This document shows positions 50,927 to 59,160 of a DNA stretch of 64,000 bases, piece by piece. The translations under genes and the position numbers were made by a program. Each line of letters begins with the position of its first letter. The stretch's first letter is position 1. The DNA is from Parvibaculum sp002684405 (lineage in GTDB: Bacteria; Pseudomonadota; Alphaproteobacteria; Parvibaculales; Parvibaculaceae). The notes beneath the pieces are model-generated. The model was not told where the DNA came from. It saw only the letters and a list, made by a program, of their open reading frames with translations, and did not search any database. The stretch is from positions 434,001 to 498,000 of the forward strand of contig OZ223206.1 in assembly GCA_965140395.1 (NCBI GenBank). Reading direction: 5' to 3'.

Positions 50927-51559
50927 ATGGCCGCACCGAAACAATCAGGCAAACCCCGTAGTTCCGCCTCCCGGCCTGCCCCGGATGCGCCGCGCGCATG
51001 GCAACGCATGTTGAGCGGGCGCCGCCTCGATCTGATCGATCCCTCGCCGCTCGACATCGAGATCGAGGACATCGCCCATGGGCTCGCCCGTGTCGCGCGG
51101 TGGAACGGGCAGACCATCGGCGATCATGCCTTTTCGGTCGCCGAGCATTGCGTGGTGGTGGACGACCTCTGCCTGCGTTTCCGGCCCGGCTGGCCGAAAA
51201 AGTGGCGGCTGGCCGCGCTGCTGCACGATGCGCCGGAATATGTGATCGGCGACATGATCAGCCCGTTCAAGGCCGCGCTGGGGTTCGACTACAAGGCCTT
51301 CGAACATCGGCTGGAGGCGGCAATCCATCGGCGTTTCGGCCTGCCCGCCGAGCTGCCCAAAACGGTGGAGGAAACCATCAAGCGGGCGGACCGGGCCTGC
51401 GCCTTTTTCGAGGCAACCCAGATCGCGGGCTTCGAGGACGAGGAAGCGGCGCAGGTTTTCGGGCGGCCCCGTAACGTCACCCCGATCCGGCTGAAGCCCC
51501 TGCCCGCCAAAGAGGCCCAGGCGCTCTTTCTCAAGCGCTTCCGGGCGCTGGAAGGCTGA
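50927..51559 (+). CDS. HD domain phosphohydrolase (YfbR-like)
   Basis: 210 residues. The metal-binding HD pattern is visible: GDHAFSVAEHC, LLHDAPEYVIGD, and later ETIKRADRACAFF. It resembles the 5'-nucleotidase YfbR family, acting on deoxyribonucleoside monophosphates. Start ATG 50927 with a weak site. It is followed 135 bases later by a phosphatase and nadQ on the same strand, so a link to nucleotide or NAD turnover is possible but not shown. Confidence 0.82.
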   Translation: MAAPKQSGKPRSSASRPAPDAPRAWQRMLSGRRLDLIDPSPLDIEIEDIAHGLARVARWNGQTIGDHAFSVAEHCVVVDDLCLRFRPGWPKKWRLAALLHDAPEYVIGDMISPFKAALGFDYKAFEHRLEAAIHRRFGLPAELPKTVEETIKRADRACAFFEATQIAGFEDEEAAQVFGRPRNVTPIRLKPLPAKEAQALFLKRFRALEG

Positions 51560-51694
51560 TCCCCGCGGCCCGACGCAAAATCGCAGCACAGCCTTCACGC
51601 AGATGTGCCAGAATCTGCTAAACTCCTGCTTCGTAAGGAAATTGCCCTTTCTTTGAACATTCCGGTGATAACCGGAGCGGAGGCCGGTCCCGTG

Positions 51695-52231
51695 ATGATC
51701 TATGTGAGCCCGCTCAGCGCCGTCCATGACGCGATCCGCAAGCACGCGCCTTCGCATCTTGTGAGCCTGCTCGACCCGGACACCATGATCGAGACGCCGG
51801 AGGGCTTCGACCCGGCGCGGCATCTGCGCATCGGCGTCAACGACATCGCCGAGCCGATCGACGATCTCGCCCCCCCGACACAGGCCCATGTCGTCGAACT
51901 CATCGAGTTCATCCGCGCCTGGGACGTGGCGCAACGCGAAGGTGGCCCGTCGCCGCTGCTGGTTCATTGCTGGGCGGGGATCAGCCGCTCGACAGCGGCG
52001 GCCTTCATCGCGCTGTGCATATTGAACGAGGACCAGTCGGAAGCCTTTCTCGCCCGCCAGATCCGGGACAGCGCCCCCCATGCCCATCCCAACCGGCTGA
52101 TGGTGACGCTGGCCGACGATGCGCTCGGCCGCGGGGGCCGCATGGTCGCGGCGGTGGATGCGCTGGGGCCGGGACGCGCCGCCTGGGAAGGCATGCTGTT
52201 CGGCCTGCCCGTCCGGCTCGAGGAGGGCTGA
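51695..52231 (+). CDS. protein tyrosine phosphatase-like (dual-specificity) phosphatase
   Basis: 178 residues from ATG 51695 (GTG 51692 is alternative). The CX5R signature is LVHCWAGISRSTAAAF, containing the catalytic Cys and Arg, with the general-acid Asp candidate in VNDIAEP. Length and motif fit small bacterial tyrosine or phosphoinositide phosphatases. The upstream frame from 51605 has no support. It lies 5 bases before nadQ on the same strand, so the two are likely co-transcribed. Confidence 0.82.
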   Translation: MIYVSPLSAVHDAIRKHAPSHLVSLLDPDTMIETPEGFDPARHLRIGVNDIAEPIDDLAPPTQAHVVELIEFIRAWDVAQREGGPSPLLVHCWAGISRSTAAAFIALCILNEDQSEAFLARQIRDSAPHAHPNRLMVTLADDALGRGGRMVAAVDALGPGRAAWEGMLFGLPVRLEEG

Positions 52232-52236
52232 GGTCC

Positions 52237-53328
52237 ATGGCACCTGTAGGAAACCCAACCGGCGACCAGACCCCCTTCACCTCGCCCCCCGGGCAGGAAG
52301 CGGCGAGCCCGGCCGGCAAGGCGGTCGTGATCGGTCTCAACGCGGCCATCGTTACCGTGTCGGAAGACCAGCCGAAAATTCTCGTCGTGCCGCATGACCA
52401 GACATCGCGCGGCGGAGAAGAGATCGCCGACGCCGCCCATTGGGATGCGCTGCCCTTCGGCCCGTTTGATCCGCTGGAACATCGCACGCTGGAAATCGGG
52501 CTGCGCTCCTGGGTCCGCGAGCAGACGCATCTTTCGCTCGGCTATGTGGAGCAGCTTTACACCTTCGGCGACCGCGGCCGCCATGCGCGCGAGGTCCGCA
52601 CGCCGAACGGCCATGTGGTGTCGGTCGGCTATCTCGCGCTCACCCGCACGCATGACGGCGAGCTTTACGGCGCGGCGTGGCGCGACTGGTATCAATATTT
52701 TCCCTGGGAGGACTGGCGCGAGGGCAAGCCGCCCATCGTCGACGAGCTGATCGTGCCCTATCTGCGCGACTGGGCGGCGAAACAGTCCGAAGCCTCCTCC
52801 GACGAAATGACGCGCGGCAAGCGGCGCGACCGGTTGCGCCTCTGTTTCGGCGTGGACGGCGTTGCCTGGGACGATGAAAAAGTGCTGGAACGCTACGAGC
52901 TGCTTTACGAAGCCGGTCTGGTACAGGAAGCAAGGCGTGACGGACGCGCCAGCGCCGTCGCACTGGGCGAGCGCCAGCCCGTGATCGGCCGTCCGATGCA
53001 GTACGACCATCGCCGCATCCTCGCCACGGCGATGAGCCGGCTGCGCGCCAAGATCAAATACCGTCCCGTCGTGTTCGAGCTGATGGCCGCCACCTTCACG
53101 CTCTATGAATTGCAGCGCACGGTGGAAGCGCTGATCGGGCTGCATGTCCACAAGCAGAATTTCCGCCGGCTGGTCGAAAAAGGCGGCATGGTGGAGCGCA
53201 CGGGCCGCGTCTCCACCCGCACGGGCGGGCGGCCCGCCGAGCAGTTCCGCTTCCGCCGCGAGGTGCTGAACGAGCGTCCCGCGCCCGGCCTCAAACTCGC
53301 CCCCTCGCGCAGCCGCGCCAATAGCTAG
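52237..53328 (+). CDS. nadQ: NadQ-type NAD regulator (Nudix-like sensor plus winged helix)
   Basis: 363 residues. A Nudix-like domain of about 240 residues is followed by a winged helix. The Nudix box region (FGPFDPLEHRTLEIGLRSW, then VREQTHLSLG) is degenerate: the catalytic REx2EE is changed to REQTHL, so hydrolysis is unlikely and sensing of an NAD-related ligand is likely. The C-terminal winged helix matches NrtR (KYRPVVFELMAATFTLYELQ, then HKQNFRRLV and GRPAEQFRFRR). NadQ is known in alphaproteobacteria as a regulator of nadABC, which lies 2.9 kb downstream. A strong terminator follows. Confidence 0.85.
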   Translation: MAPVGNPTGDQTPFTSPPGQEAASPAGKAVVIGLNAAIVTVSEDQPKILVVPHDQTSRGGEEIADAAHWDALPFGPFDPLEHRTLEIGLRSWVREQTHLSLGYVEQLYTFGDRGRHAREVRTPNGHVVSVGYLALTRTHDGELYGAAWRDWYQYFPWEDWREGKPPIVDELIVPYLRDWAAKQSEASSDEMTRGKRRDRLRLCFGVDGVAWDDEKVLERYELLYEAGLVQEARRDGRASAVALGERQPVIGRPMQYDHRRILATAMSRLRAKIKYRPVVFELMAATFTLYELQRTVEALIGLHVHKQNFRRLVEKGGMVERTGRVSTRTGGRPAEQFRFRREVLNERPAPGLKLAPSRSRANS

Positions 53329-53337
53329 AACGACAAA

Positions 53338-53375
53338 AGGGTCGCGGGGAAACCCCGCGACCCTCCTCGTTTTTA
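53338..53375. terminator. bidirectional intrinsic terminator between nadQ and the TonB receptor gene
   Basis: AGGGTCGCGGGG (53338-53349), loop AAA, CCCCGCGACCCT (53353-53364), then CCTCGTTTTTA. A 12-bp perfect stem. On the minus strand a T4 run follows it, so it can end both convergent transcripts. Confidence 0.9.
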
Positions 53376-53385
53376 TGTTCCGTAC

Positions 53386-55791
53386 TCAGAACGTGACGGA
53401 AGTCTGGACGCCCAGAATGCGCGGCACGCCCTGGATATAGGTACCGGACCCGATAGAGGCGCCGGAATTGCCTGCATCGATCAGATAATCCTTGTCGAGC
53501 AGGTTGTTGGCGAAGACCGTGAAGGTCCAGGCGCCGTTCGGCGTGGTCCAGCCGGCCCGGAGGTTGGCAAGGCCATAGGCGCCTTGCGTATAGGCCGGCT
53601 GGTTCTGCTCTTCGAAATAGACTTTCGACTGCCAGGTGTAGCTCGGCATGACGAAAGCCTGGCCACCGAAGACATCCCATTTCGCCTGCGCGATAAAGGA
53701 CAGCGTATGGTCCGGGCTCAGGCGGAAGCGATTGTCGGCATAGGCTGCCAGCGCATCGCTGTCGAAGCGGCCATGATTGTAGCCATAGGTCGCCATGAGA
53801 TCGAGCCAGTCGGTCGCATGATAGGTGAGCTGCGCTTCGCCGCCATAGGAAGTGGCATTGCCCACATTGAGTACCGTCGGCGTCAGCGCCGTCGTGTCGA
53901 CGACCTGATAGTTCTTGTACTTGTAGTAGAAGACGGAGCCGTCCACTTCCACACGACGGCCGAAAAGAAGCGCCTTGGCCCCCGTTTCGTAGCTGTCCAC
54001 CGTTTCGTCTTTCAGCGTCGCAAAGCCGAGAAACGCGCCCGGCAGGGCATGAACGACCGGCGTGATGACCTCCGGACGGCGTCCACGCGCATAGCTCACA
54101 TAGACATTCGCGTCTTTAGAGAGTGCATATTCCGCGATCAGTCGCCAGGTCAGCCCGGTGAAGCTGCCCGAAGCGGACTGATAGGACGTGTCGCCCGCAA
54201 GCAGCGTGCCCGTGCCGCCTGCCAGCGCGGAGAGCGTGCTCGGGTTGTTGGTGTAGCCGCCCTGATAGCCGACCGTCTTGTTGTCATAGCTCCAGCGCAG
54301 ACCACCCGTCAGCGTCAGATTGTCGATCACCTCGACGGAAATATCGCCGAACGCATCGACCGAGCGCGTGGTCGAGAAGTTCGTATATTCCTCCACGTGG
54401 TAGCTCTGCAGGCCTGCAAGACCGCCGACGGCCGACGCAATGGCCTGGAAATACGGATCTTGCGGGTTGCCATTGGCAAATGCATTGCTGACCGCCGCCT
54501 GCTGCACGGGCGACAGCAATCCCCAAAGCGCGGCGCCCGCCGGATTTCCGCTCGCCCCGAGCCAGAGCGCCAGTTGCGACTCGTCCGTCGCCAGCGGCAC
54601 GCGTTGCGAGCCGTCTTCATAGAAAAAATCGACGCCGACAAAGGACTTCACCCGCCCCTGCTCGTAGTTCAGGCGGATTTCCTGACTTGCCTGCTTGCCT
54701 TCCGCATCTTCGGCGGACTCGATGAGCTGGAAGGCGGATCCGTCCGGGTCGAACACTTCCAGGCTATCGAAACGGCGGAAGGCAGAGGTTGCCGAAAGAG
54801 ACAGCGTGTCGGTGAGGCCGATATCGGAAAGCAGCGTCACGCCCCAGACATCGCGGTCGATTTTCAACTGACCGCCCTCGAAGCGCGGATCGGCATTGAG
54901 CGAGGCATGGCTATAGGGGCTGGTATCGCCGTTATAGGCAGGGATCACACCGCTCTTGAAGCCGGTCGCATCCGGCTCGTCATGCTGGTAGTTGAGAATA
55001 AGGTCGAAGCTTGTTTCCGGCGCAGCATCAAAATGCAGCGAGCCTCGGATCGCCTTGGTGTCCTTGCCGTTCAGTTCCGAGGAACCGTACACGCCGGAGG
55101 GGAGCTCGTTGTCCACATAACCGTCGCGATGCTTATAGGTCGCGGCGATGCGGCCATAGAGCTTGCCTTCGATGAGAGAGGCGTTGGCGATGGCTGTCGC
55201 CTCGCGCGTGCCTTCCGTGCCGATACCGAGCGTGGCTTGCGCATAGGTGTCGTCTTCGGCCTTGTTTTGAACGAGATTCACGGCACCGATCAGCGCGCCG
55301 CGCCCGAACAGCGTGCTCTGCGGGCCTTTGAGCACTTCCACGCGTTCCATATCGAAGAGTTCGACCACGGAACCGCGCGAGCGCGAGATCGATACGCCAT
55401 CCTGATAGACGGAGACGCGCGGTTCGGTGTTGGACTCACCGGAGTCGGAGGTCAGGCCGCGAATGACGAAGCCCGGATTGTTCGGGCTTTGCTCCTGCAC
55501 CACAAGGCCCGGCGTGAAGGCCGACAGGGTCGAGAATTCGGTGATCCCCATCTCCTTCAGGAATTCGCCGTCATAGGCGGTGATGTTGATCGGCACATCC
55601 AGCGTGCGCTCGCTGCGCTTCTGGGCCGTCACCACTATGCTCTGGATGGTGTCGTCATTGACGGCAATGGCCGTCGCATCGTCGGCGCTGTCTTCCGCTG
55701 CCCGTGCAGGCACCGCAAAGACCGACAGCGATACGCAAAGCGCCGTACCCGCCAGCAACCGTCCAACGAGGCTGATACCCTGATATTTCAT
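53386..55791 (-). CDS. TonB-dependent outer-membrane receptor
   Basis: 801 residues. A signal peptide (MKYQGISLVGRLLAGTALCVS...PARAAEDS) is followed by a TonB-box-like DTIQSIVVTAQKR, the plug domain (LKEMGITEFSTLSAFTPGLVV, then NNPGFVIRGLTSD; RVEVLKGPQSTLFGRGALIGAVN), and a 22-strand barrel with the usual terminal aromatic (VQTSVTF). The ligand is unknown: the sequence is of the broad sphingomonad/Caulobacter-like type that takes up many carbon compounds. It lies between nadQ and nadABC with its leader next to nadA, so a pyridine precursor is possible but unproven. Confidence 0.92.
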   Translation of the reverse strand: MKYQGISLVGRLLAGTALCVSLSVFAVPARAAEDSADDATAIAVNDDTIQSIVVTAQKRSERTLDVPINITAYDGEFLKEMGITEFSTLSAFTPGLVVQEQSPNNPGFVIRGLTSDSGESNTEPRVSVYQDGVSISRSRGSVVELFDMERVEVLKGPQSTLFGRGALIGAVNLVQNKAEDDTYAQATLGIGTEGTREATAIANASLIEGKLYGRIAATYKHRDGYVDNELPSGVYGSSELNGKDTKAIRGSLHFDAAPETSFDLILNYQHDEPDATGFKSGVIPAYNGDTSPYSHASLNADPRFEGGQLKIDRDVWGVTLLSDIGLTDTLSLSATSAFRRFDSLEVFDPDGSAFQLIESAEDAEGKQASQEIRLNYEQGRVKSFVGVDFFYEDGSQRVPLATDESQLALWLGASGNPAGAALWGLLSPVQQAAVSNAFANGNPQDPYFQAIASAVGGLAGLQSYHVEEYTNFSTTRSVDAFGDISVEVIDNLTLTGGLRWSYDNKTVGYQGGYTNNPSTLSALAGGTGTLLAGDTSYQSASGSFTGLTWRLIAEYALSKDANVYVSYARGRRPEVITPVVHALPGAFLGFATLKDETVDSYETGAKALLFGRRVEVDGSVFYYKYKNYQVVDTTALTPTVLNVGNATSYGGEAQLTYHATDWLDLMATYGYNHGRFDSDALAAYADNRFRLSPDHTLSFIAQAKWDVFGGQAFVMPSYTWQSKVYFEEQNQPAYTQGAYGLANLRAGWTTPNGAWTFTVFANNLLDKDYLIDAGNSGASIGSGTYIQGVPRILGVQTSVTF

Positions 55792-55809
55792 AAAAACCCC
55801 CAACTCGCA

Positions 55810-55869
55810 GCGCCTTGGCGCATAAACAACAAAAAAGGGATCGCGCCGCAGTTTACGCAGCGGATCCCT
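55810..55869 (-). promoter_or_regulatory. leader terminator and second hairpin before the TonB receptor gene
   Basis: On the minus strand the leader holds AGGGATC (55869-55863) and GATCCCT (55842-55836) with inner arms CGCTGC and GCGGCG, giving about 13 base pairs and a 7-base loop, followed by a T6 run at 55836-55831. That is a strong intrinsic terminator ending 39 bases before the start codon. A second perfect hairpin, GCGCCAAGGCGC (55821-55810), follows near the GGGGG ribosome-binding site. GGCGC in the first stem can pair with GCGCC in the second, so the two structures could compete, as in attenuators. Control by early termination is inference. Confidence 0.65.
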
Positions 55870-55937
55870 CCCGTTTTTGCTTTAGCGGGGCTCGGTGAAG
55901 CAGGAATGGTGGTTGGGCAACGCTTTTTGTACAGGTT

Positions 55938-55957
55938 AAAGTCATATATGTGACTTT
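55938..55957. promoter_or_regulatory. 20-bp palindrome upstream of the TonB receptor gene
   Basis: AAAGTCATATATGTGACTTT has exact 7-base arms (AAAGTCA/TGACTTT). It lies about 150 bases before the TonB receptor start, in its probable promoter region. A regulator site is likely; the regulator is unknown. Confidence 0.5.
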
Positions 55958-56047
55958 GCTCTATTATCAGGCAGTGTTGGAGGGTTCCCTGCAATCAACT
56001 TGAAATCGCTGCCGTCACTCCCACCCCATTTGCAGTTGACGGGACTA

Positions 56048-56064
56048 ATGCTCATCTGTAGCAT
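56048..56064. promoter_or_regulatory. NadQ-site candidate 1 (distal)
   Basis: ATGCTCATCTGTAGCAT, an imperfect palindrome with arms ATGCT/AGCAT. It shares the ATGCTCA half with the second site 79 bases downstream. It is 146 bases before the nadA start. Confidence 0.55.
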
Positions 56065-56126
56065 AAGCCTCAGTTGGAAACTGGATCAGTCGGCCGGCAG
56101 GAGCCGGTGTTTTTGATCCCTACAAT

Positions 56127-56143
56127 ATGCTCACTTTGAGCAT
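56127..56143. promoter_or_regulatory. NadQ-site candidate 2 (proximal)
   Basis: ATGCTCACTTTGAGCAT, a perfect palindrome (ATGCTCA-N3-TGAGCAT) 67 bases before the nadA ATG, where a repressor could cover the promoter or its start site. The half-site is repeated in the distal site. Assignment to NadQ follows from the gene being nearby. Confidence 0.65.
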
Positions 56144-56209
56144 TAGCCTCTCCCGCAAATGCCGGTTCCCGGCAGGCGCGACAGGAAGAAGAGGCGTCTG
56201 GAGGTTGAG

Positions 56210-57295
56210 ATGGCACTTGCTGGCGAAATCGAAGCCAAAACGGGTCAAGCCGCTGAGAAGCCGGATTCGGTGGCGAAGAAATATGCGCCTATCGCGAAGC
56301 CGAACCTGGAATACACGCCCGAGCTGGCGGAAGAAATGGCGCCGCTTTACGAGAAGGTGAAGCACGTCATCCCGCCCATCGAGTGGCCTTTCTTCGCGCC
56401 TTACATCAAGGCGATCAACGAACTGAAGAAAGAGCGCAACGCGGTCATCCTGGCGCATAACTACCAGACGCCGGAAATCTTCCACTGCGTCAGCGACATT
56501 GCGGGCGACAGCCTGCAGCTCGCCAAGGACGCGGCGAAGGTGGATGCCGATGTGATCGTGCAATGCGGCGTGCATTTCATGGCGGAGACCTCGAAGCTCC
56601 TCAATCCGGAAAAGACCGTTCTCATTCCGGATGCGAAGGCGGGCTGCTCTCTGGCCGAAAGCATCACCGGCGCGGATGTGCGCATGCTGCGCGAGAAGTT
56701 CCCCGGTGTGCCGATCGTGACCTATGTGAACACCTCCGCCGACGTGAAGGCGGAAAGCGACATCTGCTGCACCTCGTCCAATGCCGTTCAGGTGGTGGAG
56801 AGCTTCGACAGCGACACGGTGCTCTGCATCCCGGACGAATATCTGGCGCAGAACATCGCCAAGCAGACGAAGAAGAAGATCCTCACCTGGAAGGGCCATT
56901 GCGAAGTGCATGAGCGCTTCACGGCGGAAGAGCTTCGCCGCTATCGCGAGGACGATCCGAACATCGTCATCATCGCGCATCCCGAATGCCCGCCGGACGT
57001 GGTGGAGGAAGCCGACTTCTCCGGTTCCACCAGCGGCATGATCAACTGGGTTCAGGACAACCAGCCCAAGAAGGTCGTGATGGTGACGGAATGCTCCATG
57101 AGCGACAATGTGGCGGTGGCCAATCCGAACGTCGAATTCGTGCGGCCCTGCAATCTCTGCCCGCATATGAAGCGGATCACGCTCCAGAACATTCTGGATT
57201 CGCTTCTCTATATGAAGGACGAAGTGACCGTCGATCCAGCCGTTGCCGGCAAGGCGCGGCTCGCGGTCGAGCGGATGATCAATCTCGGAAACTGA
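56210..57295 (+). CDS. nadA: quinolinate synthase
   Basis: 361 residues from ATG 56210 with a GGAGG site; a longer frame from 56159 is not needed. NadA joins iminoaspartate and DHAP to quinolinate, using a 4Fe-4S cluster. The three cluster cysteines lie in VIVQCGVHFMAE, WKGHCEVHERF and CNLCPHMKR. AVILAHNYQTPEIFH is the conserved N-terminal motif. It is the first gene of nadABC and is preceded by two palindromic operator candidates. About 236 bases, holding a repeat element, separate it from nadB. Confidence 0.96.
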   Translation: MALAGEIEAKTGQAAEKPDSVAKKYAPIAKPNLEYTPELAEEMAPLYEKVKHVIPPIEWPFFAPYIKAINELKKERNAVILAHNYQTPEIFHCVSDIAGDSLQLAKDAAKVDADVIVQCGVHFMAETSKLLNPEKTVLIPDAKAGCSLAESITGADVRMLREKFPGVPIVTYVNTSADVKAESDICCTSSNAVQVVESFDSDTVLCIPDEYLAQNIAKQTKKKILTWKGHCEVHERFTAEELRRYREDDPNIVIIAHPECPPDVVEEADFSGSTSGMINWVQDNQPKKVVMVTECSMSDNVAVANPNVEFVRPCNLCPHMKRITLQNILDSLLYMKDEVTVDPAVAGKARLAVERMINLGN

Positions 57296-57325
57296 CCGTC
57301 CGAACTCAAGGTCAATGCTGCAAGC

Positions 57326-57460
57326 ACCTCCCCCCTTCGAGGGGGAGGTCGAAAAATCCGGCCGGATTTTTCGGGTGGGGGGACACAGCGGTCCGGACAA
57401 TCGCATAAGCCCACGTCCGGCGCGTCACCCCCTCCCAACCCTCCCCCTTCAAGGGGGAGG
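57326..57460. repeat. palindromic intergenic repeat element between nadA and nadB
   Basis: Three hairpins in series: ACCTCCCCC...GGGGGAGGT (57326-57349), a 24-base exact palindrome CGAAAAATCCGG/CCGGATTTTTCG (57350-57373), and CCTCCCCCTT-C-AAGGGGGAGG (57440-57460). A GGGTGGGGGG tract (57374-57382 region) and a CACCCCCTCCC tract (57426-57436) can also pair. This pattern is like the dispersed CCTCCCCCTT...AAGGGGGAGG repeats that I recall from other alphaproteobacterial genomes. Only one copy is in the window. Confidence 0.75.
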
Positions 57461-57531
57461 ACTTGACCCGGATCCGGCGCACCGATCATGCGTTCTCGAC
57501 CTGGCCTGGATAGGAATGCGGGGTACCAAAC

Positions 57532-59160
57532 ATGGCCCATGACAACATCACAGATGCCGGCGACGTTCTGATCGTCGGGGCCGGTCTGGCCGGTCTCTTC
57601 ACCGCGCTGAAACTCGCGCCCCGTCCCTGCACCGTACTGGCCGGCGCCCCTATCGGCGCAGGCGCCTCCAGCGCATGGGCGCAAGGTGGCATCGCCGCCG
57701 CCGTCACCGAAGGCGATACGGCGGAAGATCATGCCGCCGACACCATCGCCGCGGGCGCCGGGCTCGTGGATGAGGAAGTCGCACTTTCCATGGCGCGGGA
57801 AGCGGGCCAGCGCATCGAGGATCTGCTGCGCCTCGGCGTGCCCTTCGACCGCGATCTCGAAGGCAAGCTCAAGGCAGGCCGCGAGGCCGCCCATGGCCGC
57901 AACCGCATCGTACATGTGCGCGGCGACCAGGCGGGCAAGGCCATCATGGAGGCGCTTGTCGCCGCCGTGCGCGCCACGCCCAGCATTCGCATCATCGAAG
58001 GGTTCTCTGCCTATGAGCTTGCTGTGGAACAGGGCCGCGTCGCGGGCGTTTTCGCGCGGCCTGCGAACACCAACGCCGCCCGGACGCCGCTGCTCATCAA
58101 GGCGCGCAGCGTGGTACTCGCCTCGGGCGGCACGGGACAGCTTTTTGCCGTCACCACCAATCCGCGCGAGGCACGCGGCGAAGGCCTTGCCATGGCGGCG
58201 CGCGCCGGCGCGATGATCGCCGATCCGGAATTCGTCCAGTTCCACCCGACTGCGATTGCCGCCGACCGCGATCCCGCCCCCCTCGTCACCGAAGCGCTTC
58301 GGGGCGAAGGTGCGATCCTTCTGAACGATCGCGGCGAGCGCTTCATGCAGGCGATCCACAAGGAAGCGGAGCTTGCGCCGCGCGACGTGGTGGCACGCGC
58401 GATCTTCCGCGAGCTGGCGGCAGGCCGCAAAGTCCTGCTCGACGCCTCGAAGGCCGTGGGCGACAAATTCCCGACCGCCTTCCCGACCGTCTATCAGAGC
58501 TGTGTCGCACTCGGTATTGATCCGACGAAGGACGGCATCCCGGTCGCGCCCGCCGCGCATTACCATATGGGCGGTATCATGGTGGACATGGCGGGACGCT
58601 CCACTCTGCCCGGCCTGTGGGCCTGCGGCGAGGTGGCGGCAACTGGTGCGCATGGCGCCAATCGGCTTGCCAGCAATTCGCTGCTGGAGGCCGTGGTCTA
58701 TGCCGCGCGCATTGCCGCCGACATCGACGCCACCATGCCGCTCACCAACACCGGCTCCGCGCATCACGTTGCGCCGCCCGCGCTCGGACGGGGCGATGCA
58801 GTGGCCGCGCCCATGATGGACGAGCTGCGCCGCCTGATGACGCGCCATGTGGGCGTGGAGCGCAATGAGGAAGGCCTCGCGCTCGCGCTTGCCGGTATCG
58901 AACGGCTGGAACGCGCAGCGGGTCCGGCGAGCCTCTTCCGCAATGTCGCCACCGCGGCCAAGATCGTCACCGCCGCGGCCTATGCGCGCGAGGAAAGCCG
59001 GGGCGGCCATTGGCGCAGCGACTTCCCGGAGCCGCGCATTCCCTGCCGGCACCGGACATTCATCACGCTCAAGGAAGCCGAACGCATCGCCGAAGCGGCG
59101 GTGTCGGCTGCGGGCATCCATGCGGACAACAACATAAAAGCCGGAGATGCCGCATCATGA
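57532..59160 (+). CDS. nadB: L-aspartate oxidase
   Basis: 542 residues. NadB oxidises L-aspartate to iminoaspartate, the first step of de novo NAD synthesis. The FAD motif is DVLIVGAGLAGLFTALKL; SSAWAQGGIAAAVTEGDTAEDHAADT is conserved; the substrate site HPTAIAADRDPAPLVTEALRGEGAILL and HGANRLASNSLLEAVVYAARIAADI follow. The C-terminal helical domain is complete. The stop overlaps the nadC start as ATGA. The nadA-nadB gap contains a repeat element, so how nadB is expressed is a question. Confidence 0.96.
   Translation: MAHDNITDAGDVLIVGAGLAGLFTALKLAPRPCTVLAGAPIGAGASSAWAQGGIAAAVTEGDTAEDHAADTIAAGAGLVDEEVALSMAREAGQRIEDLLRLGVPFDRDLEGKLKAGREAAHGRNRIVHVRGDQAGKAIMEALVAAVRATPSIRIIEGFSAYELAVEQGRVAGVFARPANTNAARTPLLIKARSVVLASGGTGQLFAVTTNPREARGEGLAMAARAGAMIADPEFVQFHPTAIAADRDPAPLVTEALRGEGAILLNDRGERFMQAIHKEAELAPRDVVARAIFRELAAGRKVLLDASKAVGDKFPTAFPTVYQSCVALGIDPTKDGIPVAPAAHYHMGGIMVDMAGRSTLPGLWACGEVAATGAHGANRLASNSLLEAVVYAARIAADIDATMPLTNTGSAHHVAPPALGRGDAVAAPMMDELRRLMTRHVGVERNEEGLALALAGIERLERAAGPASLFRNVATAAKIVTAAAYAREESRGGHWRSDFPEPRIPCRHRTFITLKEAERIAEAAVSAAGIHADNNIKAGDAAS

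Larger units (their letters stand above)
55792..56209. promoter_or_regulatory. 418-base divergent intergenic region, TonB receptor gene / nadA
   Basis: No gene is seen. From left to right it carries the TonB receptor leader terminator (55831-55869), the AAAGTCA palindrome (55938-55957) and two ATGCTCA-type palindromes (56048 and 56127). The region thus seems to hold two promoters pointing outward and at least two kinds of regulator site. Confidence 0.6.

Noticed and set aside
55831..55957. A cobalamin riboswitch in the TonB receptor leader
   Set aside because: I looked for a B12 box and conserved cobalamin-riboswitch core and did not see them; only the terminator and hairpins are supported.
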